Shown: positions 40,105 to 50,682, counted from the stretch's first letter. The stretch is 64,000 bases of DNA from JACCVL01 sp963695375 (GCA_963695375.1 OY968767.1:1922001-1986000), one strand, 5' to 3'. The notes: generated by a model from the letters alone, not told the origin. Translations and numbers: made by a program.

Positions 40105-42059
40105 CGCGGACGACGGATGCCACGGTCCGGCTGACCGTGGCGCAGGCGGTGGTGCGGTTCCTGGCCGTCCAGCAGGTCGAGCGGGACGGCGTCCGGAACC
40201 GGTTCGTCACCGGATGCTGGGGCATCTTCGGGCACGGCAACGTCGCGGGCATCGGGCAGGCCCTGCTCGAGGACGAGCGGGCCGCGGAGTCCGGCGCGGA
40301 GCCGGCCCGCCCACGGCTGCGCTACCTGCTCGGACGCAACGAGCAGGCGATGGTGCACGCAGCCGTCGGCTACGCCCGACACCGGGACCGGCTGGCGACC
40401 TACGCCGTGACCACCTCGGTGGGGCCCGGTGCAACCAATCTGGTCACCGGCGCCGCGCTGGCCACGGTGAACAGGCTTCCGGTCCTGCTGCTGCCCGGCG
40501 ACGTGTTCGCCACTCGGGTGGCCAACCCGGTGCTGCAGGAGCTCGAGCACCCGAGCGGCATGGACGTGAGCGTCAACGACGCGCTGCGCCCGGTGTCGCG
40601 CTACTTCGACCGGATCGCTCGCCCCGAGCAGCTGCCGTCCGCGCTGCTCGCTGCGCTGCGGGTGCTGACCGACCCGGTGGAGACCGGCGCGGTCACCCTG
40701 GCCCTGCCCCAGGACGTTCAGGCCGAGGCGCACGACTGGCCGGTCGAGCTGTTCGAGACGCGGGTGTGGCACCTGCCTCGGCCGCGGCCCGAGCAGACCG
40801 CCCTGCGCCGCGCGGTCGACGTGCTCCGGACCGCCCGCCGCCCGCTGGTGGTGACGGGCGGCGGCACGATCTACTCCGGGGCGACCGACGCCCTGCGGGC
40901 CTTCGCCGAGGCGACCGGCGCACCGGTGGCCGAGACGCAGGCGGGCAAGGGGGCGCTGGCGTTCGACCACCCCCGCTCGGTCGGCGCGGTCGGTGCCACC
41001 GGCACCACCGCCGCCGACGAGCTGGCGGCAGCGGCCGATGTGGTCCTCGGCGTGGGCACCCGGTGGAGCGACTTCACCACCGCGTCCCGCTCGGTGTTCG
41101 GCCCCGACACCCGTTTCGTCAACCTCAACGTCGCGTCGTTCGACGCGCACAAGCAGTCGGCCGTCGCCCTGGTGGCGGACGCCCGGGAGGGGCTCGAGGA
41201 GCTGACGGCGGCCCTGGTCGGCTGGCGGGCCGACACCGGCTGGACCGAGCGGGCCACCGCCGCCGCCAGGGAGTGGGACGAGACCGTCGAGCGCGCGTAC
41301 ACCCTCGAGCACGACCCCCTGCCCGCGCAGTCGGAGGTGTTGGGGGCGGTGAACGCAGCCACCGGGCCGAGGGACGTGGTCGTCTGTGCCGCCGGGTCGA
41401 TGCCCGGGGATCTGCACAAGCTGTGGCGCACCCGGGACCGGAAGGGCTACCACGTCGAGTACGGCTTCTCCTGCATGGGCTACGAGATCGCAGGTGGACT
41501 GGGCGTGAAGCTGGCCGTCGACGAGCTGGGCGAGGACCGTGAGGTCGTCGTGCTGGTCGGGGACGGCTCGTACCTGATGATGGCGACCGAGCTCGTGACC
41601 GCGGTCGCCGAGGGGGTCAAGCTGGTGGTCGTGCTGGTGCAGAACCACGGCTTCGCCTCGATCGGGGCGCTCAGCGAGTCGCTCGGCAGCCAGCGCTTCG
41701 GGACGCGGTACCGCTACCGGACCGCCACCGGGCTCGACGGCGACCGGTTGCCGGTCGACCTCGCGGCCAACGCGGCCAGCCTCGGCGCCGACGTGGCCGC
41801 CGTCCGCACCGTGGGCGAGCTGCACGCCGCCGTGCAGAAGGCGCGCGGGTCGGCCAGGACCACCGTGATCCACATCGAGACCGACCCGTTGGTGCCGGCC
41901 CCGGACAGCCCCGCCTGGTGGGACGTGCCGGTCGCCGAGGTGTCCACGCTGGACAGCACCCGGCAGGCCCGGCTGGCCTACGAGCAGCACAAGACGACGC
42001 AACGGACCTACCTTCGTCCCAGCACCTCCACTGGTCACCCCGACGGACAGGACGACTGA
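40101..42059 (+). CDS. iolD: 3D-(3,5/4)-trihydroxycyclohexane-1,2-dione acylhydrolase
   Basis: A 652-residue thiamine-diphosphate enzyme that opens the ring of the IolE product. The N-terminal PYR domain has GCWGIFGHGNVAGIGQAL and LGRNEQAMVHAAVGYA (catalytic Glu), a central domain follows, and the PP domain carries the ThDP/Mg motif VVLVGDGSYLMMATELVTAV. VGTRWSDFTTASRSVF is also typical. The GTG start is coupled to iolB. Full length. Confidence 0.96.
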   Translation: MTRTTDATVRLTVAQAVVRFLAVQQVERDGVRNRFVTGCWGIFGHGNVAGIGQALLEDERAAESGAEPARPRLRYLLGRNEQAMVHAAVGYARHRDRLATYAVTTSVGPGATNLVTGAALATVNRLPVLLLPGDVFATRVANPVLQELEHPSGMDVSVNDALRPVSRYFDRIARPEQLPSALLAALRVLTDPVETGAVTLALPQDVQAEAHDWPVELFETRVWHLPRPRPEQTALRRAVDVLRTARRPLVVTGGGTIYSGATDALRAFAEATGAPVAETQAGKGALAFDHPRSVGAVGATGTTAADELAAAADVVLGVGTRWSDFTTASRSVFGPDTRFVNLNVASFDAHKQSAVALVADAREGLEELTAALVGWRADTGWTERATAAAREWDETVERAYTLEHDPLPAQSEVLGAVNAATGPRDVVVCAAGSMPGDLHKLWRTRDRKGYHVEYGFSCMGYEIAGGLGVKLAVDELGEDREVVVLVGDGSYLMMATELVTAVAEGVKLVVVLVQNHGFASIGALSESLGSQRFGTRYRYRTATGLDGDRLPVDLAANAASLGADVAAVRTVGELHAAVQKARGSARTTVIHIETDPLVPAPDSPAWWDVPVAEVSTLDSTRQARLAYEQHKTTQRTYLRPSTSTGHPDGQDD

Positions 42060-42060
42060 C

Positions 42061-43557
<1,497 letters not shown>

Positions 43558-43572
43558 CCGCCGGGACGAGCA

Positions 43573-43590
43573 GCCGGACGCCCGTCCGGC
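43573..43590 (+). terminator. Intercistronic hairpin between iolA and the importer genes
   Basis: GCCGGAC (43573-43579) pairs with GTCCGGC (43584-43590) around a four-base loop, 15 bases after the iolA stop and before the ribosome site of the binding-protein gene. It has no U tract. It may attenuate read-through or act as an mRNA processing/stabilising element that sets the level of the abundant binding protein. Confidence 0.45.
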
Positions 43591-43611
43591 CGTACGAGAG
43601 GAAGAACGACG

Positions 43612-44610
43612 ATGACGATCAAGAACACGCTGCTGGCGGCGATCGCCGCCGGGGCACTCGTGCTGACCGGCTGCTCCACCTCGGACAGCGGCACCGAGTC
43701 CAGCTCGGAGGAGACCGGGGGTGACACCAGTGCGGCGAGCGGCGGCAGCAAGGACATCACCATCGACGTGATCACCCACGCCGCCCCCGGCGACTCGTTC
43801 TGGGACGTGGTGAAGTCCGGCGCACAGCAGGCCGGCAGCGACCTGGGGGTGTCGATGGAGTACGGCAGCAGCCCGGACCCCGGTGAGCAGAGCACGCTGA
43901 TCGACAACGCCGTCGCCGACGGCACCGACGGGCTGGTCATCTCGATGGCCAACCCGGACGGTCTCGAGTCGAGCATCAAGGCCGCGGTCCAGGCGGGGGT
44001 TCCCGTGATCACCATCAACTCCGGCATCGACCAGTGGGAGGAGTTCGGGGCCATCACTCACGTCGGCCAGAGCGAGACCATCGCCGGCGAGGTGGCCGGC
44101 GAGCAGCTGAGCGAGGCCGGTCTGAACGACGTCATCTGCGTCATCCAGGAGGCGGGCAACGTCGCGCTCGAGGAGCGCTGCCGGGCCGCCGCATCCACCT
44201 TCACCGGCACGATGGAGAACCTGCAGGTGGACAACACCGACCTCGGCGCCGCCCAGGCGACGATCGAGTCCGAGCTGACGGCGAACGCCGACGTGGACGG
44301 GATCCTCTCCCTCGGCGGTGACATCGCCGGCCGAGCGGTCGCGGCGGTGGAGGCCTCCGGCAGCGAGGCCCTCGTCGGCACCTTCGACGTGAACGCGGAC
44401 GTGGCCAAGGACGTCGCCGACGGCAAGCTGCTGTTCGCGATCGACCAGCAGCCCTACGTCCAGGGCTACCTCGGCGTCACCGGCATCTACCTCAAGGTGA
44501 CCAACGGCAACGACATCGGCGGCAGCCAGCCGGTCTACTCCGGGCCTGCCGTCATCACCCAGGAGAACGCCGAGGACGTTCTCGGGTTCGCCGAGAACGG
44601 CACCCGCTGA
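43612..44610 (+). CDS. Sugar (probable inositol) ABC transporter substrate-binding lipoprotein
   Basis: A 332-residue periplasmic-binding-protein-1-type lipoprotein (Peripla_BP_4). Signal peptide with lipobox LTGC (Cys20) and an acidic Ser/Gly linker, then DVITHAAPGDSFWDVVKSGA and SMANPDGLESSIKAAVQAGVPVITI, typical of the ribose/inositol-binding group. Position inside the iol cluster makes myo-inositol the likely ligand. A GAGAGGAAG site precedes the ATG. Permease and ATPase genes follow. Confidence 0.92.
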   Translation: MTIKNTLLAAIAAGALVLTGCSTSDSGTESSSEETGGDTSAASGGSKDITIDVITHAAPGDSFWDVVKSGAQQAGSDLGVSMEYGSSPDPGEQSTLIDNAVADGTDGLVISMANPDGLESSIKAAVQAGVPVITINSGIDQWEEFGAITHVGQSETIAGEVAGEQLSEAGLNDVICVIQEAGNVALEERCRAAASTFTGTMENLQVDNTDLGAAQATIESELTANADVDGILSLGGDIAGRAVAAVEASGSEALVGTFDVNADVAKDVADGKLLFAIDQQPYVQGYLGVTGIYLKVTNGNDIGGSQPVYSGPAVITQENAEDVLGFAENGTR

Positions 44611-44627
44611 GGCGGAGGGAGACCCCG

Positions 44628-45704
44628 ATGAGCACCACGGCCGAAGCGCCCCCGGACATCCCAGAGACTCCGCCGGACGACCGGCTGGCCAGCTCGCATC
44701 GGAGCACCCGCGTGCTGCGTCGGCCGGAGGTGGGGGCCCTGGTGGCGGCGGTCGCCGTCTTCGTGTTCTTCAGCGTCGTCACGGAGGTCTTCCTGACCCC
44801 CGGCGGAGCCAGCACCTGGCTGCTGACCTCGTCGACCGTGGGGATCATGGCGGTCGCGGTGGCGCTGCTGATGATCGGCGGGGAGTTCGACCTGTCGGCG
44901 GGGGCGATGATCGGCACCACCGGCCTGACCACCGGCATCATGATGACCGAGTACGACCTGAACGTGTGGGTGTCGATCCTCACCGCCCTGGTGTTGGCGG
45001 TGGGGCTCGGCATCGTGAACGGGATCCTGGTGATGCGCACCGGGCTGCCCAGCTTCATCGTCACGCTGGGCACGTTCTTCGTCCTGCAGGGCATGAATCT
45101 CGCGGTCACGAAGATCCTGATCAACCAGGTCTCGGTCACCTCGTTCAACGACGCGGCGGGCTATACCGACGGCCAGCAGCTGTTCGGCTCGTTCGTCAAG
45201 CTGGACCTCGGCGGTGACCTGCCGCTGACCCTCTACGCGGCGACGTTCTGGTGGGTCGCGGTGACCATCGTCGCCACCTGGGTGCTGCTGCGGACGCGGG
45301 CCGGCAACTGGATCTTCGCCGTGGGCGGTGCCCAGGTGAGCGCCCGCCAGGTGGGCGTCCCGGTCTTCAAGACCAAGGTCGGCCTGTTCGTGACCACCGC
45401 TACCGCCGGCTGGCTGGTGGGCATGCTGAACCTCTTCAAGACCACCACCGTGCAGAGCACGACCGGTGTGGGGCAGGAGTTCATCTTCATCATCTGTGCC
45501 GTCGTGGGCGGCTGCCTGCTGACCGGTGGCTACGGCTCGGCGGTCGGTGCGGCCCTCGGGGCGGCCATCTACGGCATGGTCAACCAGGGCATCGTCTACG
45601 CACGGTGGGAGAACGACTGGTTGTTCACCTTCCTCGGCGTGATGCTGCTCGGCGCGGTGCTGGTCAACAACTGGGTGCGGACCCGGGCGGAGGTGGCCAG
45701 ATGA
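44628..45704 (+). CDS. ABC transporter permease, RbsC/FrcC type
   Basis: A 358-residue inner membrane permease of the ribose/xylose/inositol type (BPD_transp_2). It has about ten hydrophobic helices, and the family signature GGEFDLSAGAMIGTTGLTTGIM near residue 85-105, LGIVNGILVMRTGLPSFIVTLGTF and VGGCLLTGGYGSAVGAALGA. A strong GGAGGGAGA site precedes the ATG, 17 bases after the binding-protein stop. It overlaps the ATPase gene as ATGA. Confidence 0.93.
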   Translation: MSTTAEAPPDIPETPPDDRLASSHRSTRVLRRPEVGALVAAVAVFVFFSVVTEVFLTPGGASTWLLTSSTVGIMAVAVALLMIGGEFDLSAGAMIGTTGLTTGIMMTEYDLNVWVSILTALVLAVGLGIVNGILVMRTGLPSFIVTLGTFFVLQGMNLAVTKILINQVSVTSFNDAAGYTDGQQLFGSFVKLDLGGDLPLTLYAATFWWVAVTIVATWVLLRTRAGNWIFAVGGAQVSARQVGVPVFKTKVGLFVTTATAGWLVGMLNLFKTTTVQSTTGVGQEFIFIICAVVGGCLLTGGYGSAVGAALGAAIYGMVNQGIVYARWENDWLFTFLGVMLLGAVLVNNWVRTRAEVAR

Positions 45705-46600
45705 GTGCGGCGGAGCAGCCGGCGGAGCACGGTACGGCAGCGACCGGCCGGGGACCGAACCTCCCGCCGCCGGGCACCCCGATCATCGAGGTGCGCGACC
45801 TGGGCAAGAGCTATGGCAGCGTGATCGCGTTGCGCGACATCACCACGACGGTCAATGCCGGCGAGGTGACCTGCGTGCTGGGAGACAACGGCGCGGGGAA
45901 GTCGACCTTCATCAAGATCCTCGCCGGCGCGCACGAGCACAGCTCCGGTCAGTTCATCGTGGACGGCGTGCACCGGCAGATGTCCTCGCCCCGCGCCGCG
46001 CTGGCGCTGGGGATCGCGACGGTCTACCAGGACCTGGCGGTCGTCCCGCTGATGCCGGTCTGGCGGAACTTCTTCCTCGGATCGGAGCTCACCGTCGGGA
46101 TGGGGCCGCTGAAGCGACTCGACCTCGGGTCGATGAAGCGGATCACGAAGTCGGAGCTGTCCGCGATGGGCATCGACCTGCGCGACGTCGACCAGCCGAT
46201 CGGCACCCTGTCGGGCGGGGAGCGGCAGTGCGTCGCCATCGCGCGGGCGGTCTACTTCGGCGCCCGCGTGCTGATCCTCGACGAGCCCACCGCCGCTCTC
46301 GGCGTCCGGCAGTCCGGCGTCGTCCTGAAGTACATCGCCAAGGCCCGGGACAGGGGCCTCGGCGTCGTCTTCATCACGCACAACCCGCATCACGCCTACC
46401 CGGTGGGGGACCGCTTCCTGTTGCTGCGTCGCGGCCGGAGCATGGGCGACTTCACCAAGGCGGACATGTCGCTGGACGACCTGGTGGGAGCGATGGCCGG
46501 TGGTGCCGAGCTCGAGGCGCTCAGCCACGAGCTGGCCCGCACGATGGGTGAGGACTCCACCGTGGCCAAGGGCATGGCCGCGGAGCTGCGGAAGCCATGA
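45701..46600 (+). CDS. ABC transporter ATP-binding protein, single-domain sugar type
   Basis: A 299-residue ATPase with one nucleotide-binding domain: Walker A LGDNGAGKSTFIKILAG, Q-loop TVYQDLAVVPLMPVWRNFFLG, signature LSGGERQCVAIARAV and Walker B VLILDEPTAALG. Importers of this permease type usually carry a double-length (about 500-residue) RbsA-like ATPase; this is the short FrcA type, which would work as a homodimer. Coupled by ATGA to the permease before it and to the first dehydrogenase after it. Confidence 0.93.
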   Translation: MSAAEQPAEHGTAATGRGPNLPPPGTPIIEVRDLGKSYGSVIALRDITTTVNAGEVTCVLGDNGAGKSTFIKILAGAHEHSSGQFIVDGVHRQMSSPRAALALGIATVYQDLAVVPLMPVWRNFFLGSELTVGMGPLKRLDLGSMKRITKSELSAMGIDLRDVDQPIGTLSGGERQCVAIARAVYFGARVLILDEPTAALGVRQSGVVLKYIAKARDRGLGVVFITHNPHHAYPVGDRFLLLRRGRSMGDFTKADMSLDDLVGAMAGGAELEALSHELARTMGEDSTVAKGMAAELRKP

Positions 46601-47778
46601 CGGGTGCGCGACCGGCCGTCGGCGTGGCCGTGCTGGGCTTCGGGTGGATGGGGCAGGTGCACGCGCGCGCGCACACCCGGCTGCTCCAGCACTACCCGGA
46701 CGCCCCGGTCCAGCCGCGGCTGGTCGCCGCCGTCGACCCCGAGCCGGCGCGGCGCGCGGCGGCGCTCGACGGGTACGGCTTCGACGCGGCCCACGCCGAC
46801 TGGGTCGAGGTGCTGGATCGCGACGACGTCGACGTCGTCAGCGTCACCGGCCCCAACTTCGTGCACGCCGAGATGTCGGTGGCCGCCGCGCGGGCCGGCA
46901 AGCACGTGTGGGTGGAGAAGCCGGTGGGCCGGCACCTGGCGGACACCACCGCTGTCGCCGACGCGGTCGGCGCCGCGGGCGTGCGCTCGGCGGTCGGCTT
47001 CAACTATCGCAACGCGCCCGCGATCGAGACCGCGCGCCGGCTGGTGGCCGACGGCCGGATCGGGCGGGTCCAGACGGTGACCGTGCGGCTGCTCAGTGAC
47101 TACTCCGCGCACCCGGCGGGCGCGCTGTCGTGGCGGTTCGACCCGCAGCGCGCCGGATCCGGTGTCGTCGGGGACCTCGCGTCGCACGCCCTCGACCTGG
47201 TCCGGTACGTCCTCGGCACCGTCGCCGGCGACCTGACCGAGGTGCTCGCGGACGCGGCCACGTTCATCCCGGAGCGACCGGAGCCGACCGGTGCGACGTC
47301 GCACTACGCCACCGCCGAGGGGGCACCCCGCGGCCCGGTCGGCAACGAGGACCACATCGCCGCGCTGCTCCGCTTCGCCGGTGGCGCCCGGGGGGTGCTC
47401 GAGTCGTCCCGGGTCGCGGTGGGGGAGCAGTGCAGCTACGGCCTCGAGGTGCACGGCTCGGCCGGTGCGCTGTCGTGGGACTTCCGCCGGATGGGCGAGC
47501 TGTCGACCTGTCTGGACGCCGACGCCGCGGGCTACACCGACGCCCCCTGGCAGTTGCACCGGGTGAGCCCCGCCGACGGCGACCTCGGCGCCTTCCAGCC
47601 GGGGGCCGGCATCACGATGGGCTACGACGACCTCAAGGTGATCGAGGCGGAGCGGCTGCTCCGGTCGATCGCGGAGCGGCGTCCGATCGGGGCCACCGTC
47701 GAGGATGCGCTGGTGACCGCGCGGCAGTCCGACGCGCTGCTGCGCTCGGCCGCGCAGCGCGCGTGGGTGACGGTATGA
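46597..47778 (+). CDS. Gfo/Idh/MocA family oxidoreductase
   Basis: A 393-residue NAD(P)-dependent dehydrogenase. The Rossmann start is VGVAVLGFGWMGQVHARAHTR, and the signature Glu-Lys-Pro lies in HVWVEKPVGRHL; the C-terminal alpha/beta domain follows. In this operon it probably acts on inositol or an epimer (for example scyllo-inositol) or a related polyol; the exact substrate is not visible. Coupled by ATGA to the ATPase gene and to a second dehydrogenase. Confidence 0.9.
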   Translation: MTGARPAVGVAVLGFGWMGQVHARAHTRLLQHYPDAPVQPRLVAAVDPEPARRAAALDGYGFDAAHADWVEVLDRDDVDVVSVTGPNFVHAEMSVAAARAGKHVWVEKPVGRHLADTTAVADAVGAAGVRSAVGFNYRNAPAIETARRLVADGRIGRVQTVTVRLLSDYSAHPAGALSWRFDPQRAGSGVVGDLASHALDLVRYVLGTVAGDLTEVLADAATFIPERPEPTGATSHYATAEGAPRGPVGNEDHIAALLRFAGGARGVLESSRVAVGEQCSYGLEVHGSAGALSWDFRRMGELSTCLDADAAGYTDAPWQLHRVSPADGDLGAFQPGAGITMGYDDLKVIEAERLLRSIAERRPIGATVEDALVTARQSDALLRSAAQRAWVTV

Positions 47779-48749
47779 GGGCCGACCTGCTGCGCGTCGG
47801 CGTGATCGGGACCGGCGCGATGGGCAGCGCGCACGTTCGGATGCTGACCCGCTGGGTGCCCGACGCCGTCGTCACCGCCGTCCACGACTTCGACACCGAC
47901 CGCGCGGCCGCGCTGGCGGCCGAGGTCGGCGCCACGCCCGCCGGCTCCGCCGCCGAGCTGATCGACGCCGTCGACGCGGTGGTGATCGCCTCGCCCGACC
48001 CGACCCACGAGGAGCTGGTGCTCGCCTGCCTGGCGGCCGACCTCCCGGTCCTGTGCGAGAAGCCGCTCGCGGTCGACGTGGCCGGTGCCGAGCGGGTGCT
48101 CGCCGCCGAGCGGGACCGCGGCCGGGAGCTGGTCCAGGTCGGGTTCATGCGCCGCTACGACCCGGCCTTCGTCGCGCTGCGGGACGCGGTGCTCGGCGGC
48201 CGGGTCGGCACGCCACGGATCGTGCACTGCGTGCACCGCAATCCGGTCGCGCACCCGACGGCCACCTCCGACGGCATCGTCACCAACTCGATGATCCACG
48301 AGCTGGACGGAGTCCCCTGGCTGCTCGACGACCCGGTGGTGGCGATCACGGTGCGCTCGCCGCGACGGGACGGGCTGCTGGACCCGCAGCTCGCGCTGCT
48401 GGAGACCGCGACCGGCACGCTGGTCAGCGTCGAGGTGTTCGTCAACGCGCGGTACGGCTACGACGTGCAGTGCGAGGTCGTCGGCGACGAGGGGACGGTG
48501 CGGCTCACCCCGCCGTACGGTCTGGCCAGTCGCGCCGACGGGACGGACGGGCACGCGGTCACCGCCGACTTCGTGCAGCGGTTCGCCGACGCCTACCGGA
48601 TCGAGCTCGCCGACTGGGTCGACGGGGTGCGGCGCGGTGCGCTGCGGGGTCCGACCGCGGCCGACGGCTACCGTGCCGCCGTCGTTGCTGCCTGCGGGGT
48701 CGAGTCGCTCAACTCCGGCGCTCGCGTCGAGGTGCCGCCAGGAGCGTGA
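47775..48749 (+). CDS. iolG: Gfo/Idh/MocA family dehydrogenase, probable inositol 2-dehydrogenase
   Basis: A 324-residue NAD-dependent dehydrogenase best assigned as myo-inositol 2-dehydrogenase, the first catabolic step. It has VGVIGTGAMGSAHVRMLTRW (Rossmann), VLCEKPLAVDVAGAE (Glu-Lys-Pro) and the IolG-like motifs GFMRRYDPAFVALRDAV, NSMIHELDGVPWLLDD and VNARYGYDVQCEVVGDEGTV. It ends three bases before the end of a convergent gene. iolG is therefore last in this cluster rather than first. Confidence 0.92.
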   Translation: MRADLLRVGVIGTGAMGSAHVRMLTRWVPDAVVTAVHDFDTDRAAALAAEVGATPAGSAAELIDAVDAVVIASPDPTHEELVLACLAADLPVLCEKPLAVDVAGAERVLAAERDRGRELVQVGFMRRYDPAFVALRDAVLGGRVGTPRIVHCVHRNPVAHPTATSDGIVTNSMIHELDGVPWLLDDPVVAITVRSPRRDGLLDPQLALLETATGTLVSVEVFVNARYGYDVQCEVVGDEGTVRLTPPYGLASRADGTDGHAVTADFVQRFADAYRIELADWVDGVRRGALRGPTAADGYRAAVVAACGVESLNSGARVEVPPGA

Positions 48750-48752
48750 CCG

Positions 48753-49994
48753 TCAGCGGGCGCCGCGGTAGTCGTCGACCAGCTCCAACGCCAGCTGCTC
48801 GAGGAACAGCCCGACGTCGGTGACGATGCCGCGGGCCTGTGACGATCCGCGGTCGGCCAGCTTGGTCACCGTGGCGGGGTTGATGTCCACGCACACCAAC
48901 GGCACCGACGCCGGCAGGATGTTGCCGGTCGCCACCGAGTGCAGCATGGTCGCGGCCATCAGGCAGAAGCCGACGTCGTGCAGCTGCGCCCGCATCGCCC
49001 GCTGTCCCTCCAGCACGTCGGTGTAGACGTCCGGCAGCGGCCCGTCGTCACGCACCGAGCCGACGAGCACGAACTCGTGCCCGCCCTCGACCAGCGCGTG
49101 CATGATGCCGCCGGTGAGGACGCCCTGCTCGACCGCCGCCGCGATCGACCCGGCCTTGCGGATGGTGTTCAGCGCCCGGATGTGGTGCTCGTGGCCGTGC
49201 TCCACCCCACGCCCCTGCGCGAGGTCGACGCCCAGCGAGGTGCCGTACAGCGCGGACTCGATGTCGTGCGTGGCCAACGCGTTGCCCGCGAACAGGCAGT
49301 CGACGAAGCCGGCTCGGACCATGGCGACCATGGCCGGTGCGGCGCCGGTGTGCACCACCCCGGGGCCGCCCACCCAGAGCACCCGCCGGCCGGCCGCCTT
49401 GGCCTCCCGGATTCCGTCGGCGACCTGGCGGACGAGGACGGTCTGCGGCTTCTCGCTGGAGACCTGCGACTCCATGAAGCCGAAGACCTCGCTGTCGCGG
49501 TCGACCGCCGGGATCGTGACCCGTACCCCGCCGGCTCCGCACACCACTCGCATCCCGGCTTGGACGTCGGACATCGGGACGGTCTCGACCCGGATGTCCG
49601 CGCCGTCGCCCAGCACCACCAGACCGCAGTCCATCTCTGGGTTGGACACGGCCAGCCACCGTCCACCGACCCGGACCCGGGTGTCCAGGTTCGTCGTGGA
49701 GTAGAAGCCGTCCGGAAAGACGCCGTCCTGCTCGGCCGTTGTCACCGTGGCCTCACCGGGGTCGACCAGGTTGGCGCCACGGGTCTGCAGCCGCATCAGC
49801 AGCCGCTGGAGGTCGTCGTCGCCGTCCGCGCTGATCGTCAGGCTGGCGTAGGAGGTGTCACCGGACTCGCGGCCCACGTCGAAGCGGTCGATCGTGTAGT
49901 CACCCTCGTACTCCCGGATGTCGTCCAAGATCCGGGACAGGATGCCGTGGTCCATCAGGTGGCCGCTGATCTCGATGGTGTCGCTGGCGTGCAC
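48753..49994 (-). CDS. LOR/SDH-type (TIGR00300) ornithine cyclodeaminase-like protein
   Basis: A 413-residue protein of the family named after the conserved domain of bifunctional LOR/SDH. Members include the archaeal ornithine cyclodeaminase and the C-terminal domain of cyanobacterial AgrE (ArgZ). It has ETIEISGHLMDHGILSRILDDI-type N-terminus (here DTIEISGHLMDHG), the NAD-related VLWVGGPGVVHTGAAPAMVA, and LATHDIESALYGTSLGVDLAQG. A probable NAD-dependent ornithine-to-proline enzyme. GTG 49994 has an AGGGAG site and matches the family start. A possible -10 box TACTGT (50045-50050, minus strand) overlaps the end of the preceding gene. Confidence 0.88.
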   Translation of the reverse strand: MHASDTIEISGHLMDHGILSRILDDIREYEGDYTIDRFDVGRESGDTSYASLTISADGDDDLQRLLMRLQTRGANLVDPGEATVTTAEQDGVFPDGFYSTTNLDTRVRVGGRWLAVSNPEMDCGLVVLGDGADIRVETVPMSDVQAGMRVVCGAGGVRVTIPAVDRDSEVFGFMESQVSSEKPQTVLVRQVADGIREAKAAGRRVLWVGGPGVVHTGAAPAMVAMVRAGFVDCLFAGNALATHDIESALYGTSLGVDLAQGRGVEHGHEHHIRALNTIRKAGSIAAAVEQGVLTGGIMHALVEGGHEFVLVGSVRDDGPLPDVYTDVLEGQRAMRAQLHDVGFCLMAATMLHSVATGNILPASVPLVCVDINPATVTKLADRGSSQARGIVTDVGLFLEQLALELVDDYRGAR

Positions 49995-50068
49995 GAACGA
50001 TCTCCCTGGTGCTGGTGCGGTGGGCCGCGGGGACGGTGGTCCGGACAGTAGCGGGCCGGTGCCGCGGG

Positions 50069-50548
50069 TCAGACCTGGGCGCCGTTGTCCCAACCGCCCG
50101 GACCGCGGTTGTCCATCCGGGCGATCAGGAAGACCAGCCCGCCGACGAAGCCGAGCACCGCGGCACCGGTGAGCAGCGTCGGCAGTCGCCAGCCGAGCAC
50201 GGTGGCCACGAGCAGCAGCAGCGGTCCGCCGAGCAGGCCCACCCAGGCCGCGCCCACGAGGCCGGTCGGCCGCGGGAGCGGCGGGGGATGCGGCGGGACG
50301 TAGTGGTCCTCGTCGTCCGGCGCCGCCGGCGGCGCGCGGACCGGCTGCTCCGATGGCGGGGCAGCCTGGTCGGCCCCGTCCTCGTCGTCCGTCGTCGCGT
50401 CCTCCGACTCCGGCCAGGGGTGTCGAGCCGGGTCCGGCTCGCGCTCGTAGCCCGCGACGATGCGCGCCCAGGCGTCGTCGACGCTCTCGCCGTGGGCGTC
50501 GTCGGGGGACTCCTCGGGGTGCTCGTCCCGGGTGGGGTCAGGGGTCAT
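50069..50548 (-). CDS. Small acidic membrane protein, DUF308-like
   Basis: A 159-residue protein: acidic N-terminal region (TRDEHPEESPDDAHGESVDD), then DAWARIVAGYEREPDPARHP, a Pro-rich spacer (PPHPPPLPRPTGLVG) and two C-terminal membrane helices (WVGLLGGPLLLLVATVLGW and LTGAAVLGFVGGLVFLIARM). The arrangement recurs in actinobacterial proteins labelled DUF308; no function is known to me. ATG 50548 is used in preference to an Arg-rich extension to 50599. It is divergent from plsC across a gap with an inverted repeat. Confidence 0.78.
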   Translation of the reverse strand: MTPDPTRDEHPEESPDDAHGESVDDAWARIVAGYEREPDPARHPWPESEDATTDDEDGADQAAPPSEQPVRAPPAAPDDEDHYVPPHPPPLPRPTGLVGAAWVGLLGGPLLLLVATVLGWRLPTLLTGAAVLGFVGGLVFLIARMDNRGPGGWDNGAQV

Positions 50549-50596
50549 CGCCGACCCGCCTGACGGCCGGCGCGCGGTGGCGGTCCGACGGCAGCG

Positions 50597-50616
50597 CATG
50601 ACTCACGTTCGTCATG
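50597..50616. promoter_or_regulatory. Inverted repeat CATGAC-N8-GTCATG in a divergent gap
   Basis: CATGAC (50597-50602) and GTCATG (50611-50616) form a perfect 6-bp inverted repeat in the 134-base gap between the DUF308-like and acyltransferase genes. A TAGGGT -10-like box for the acyltransferase lies just after it (50638-50643). Candidate operator for a dimeric regulator; no regulator gene is adjacent. Confidence 0.35.
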
Positions 50617-50682
50617 GTCGCACGGGACGCCCGCGAGTAGGGTGCGTGCACTGCACGGGCGAGCGGACGGGTGAGGAGCACG

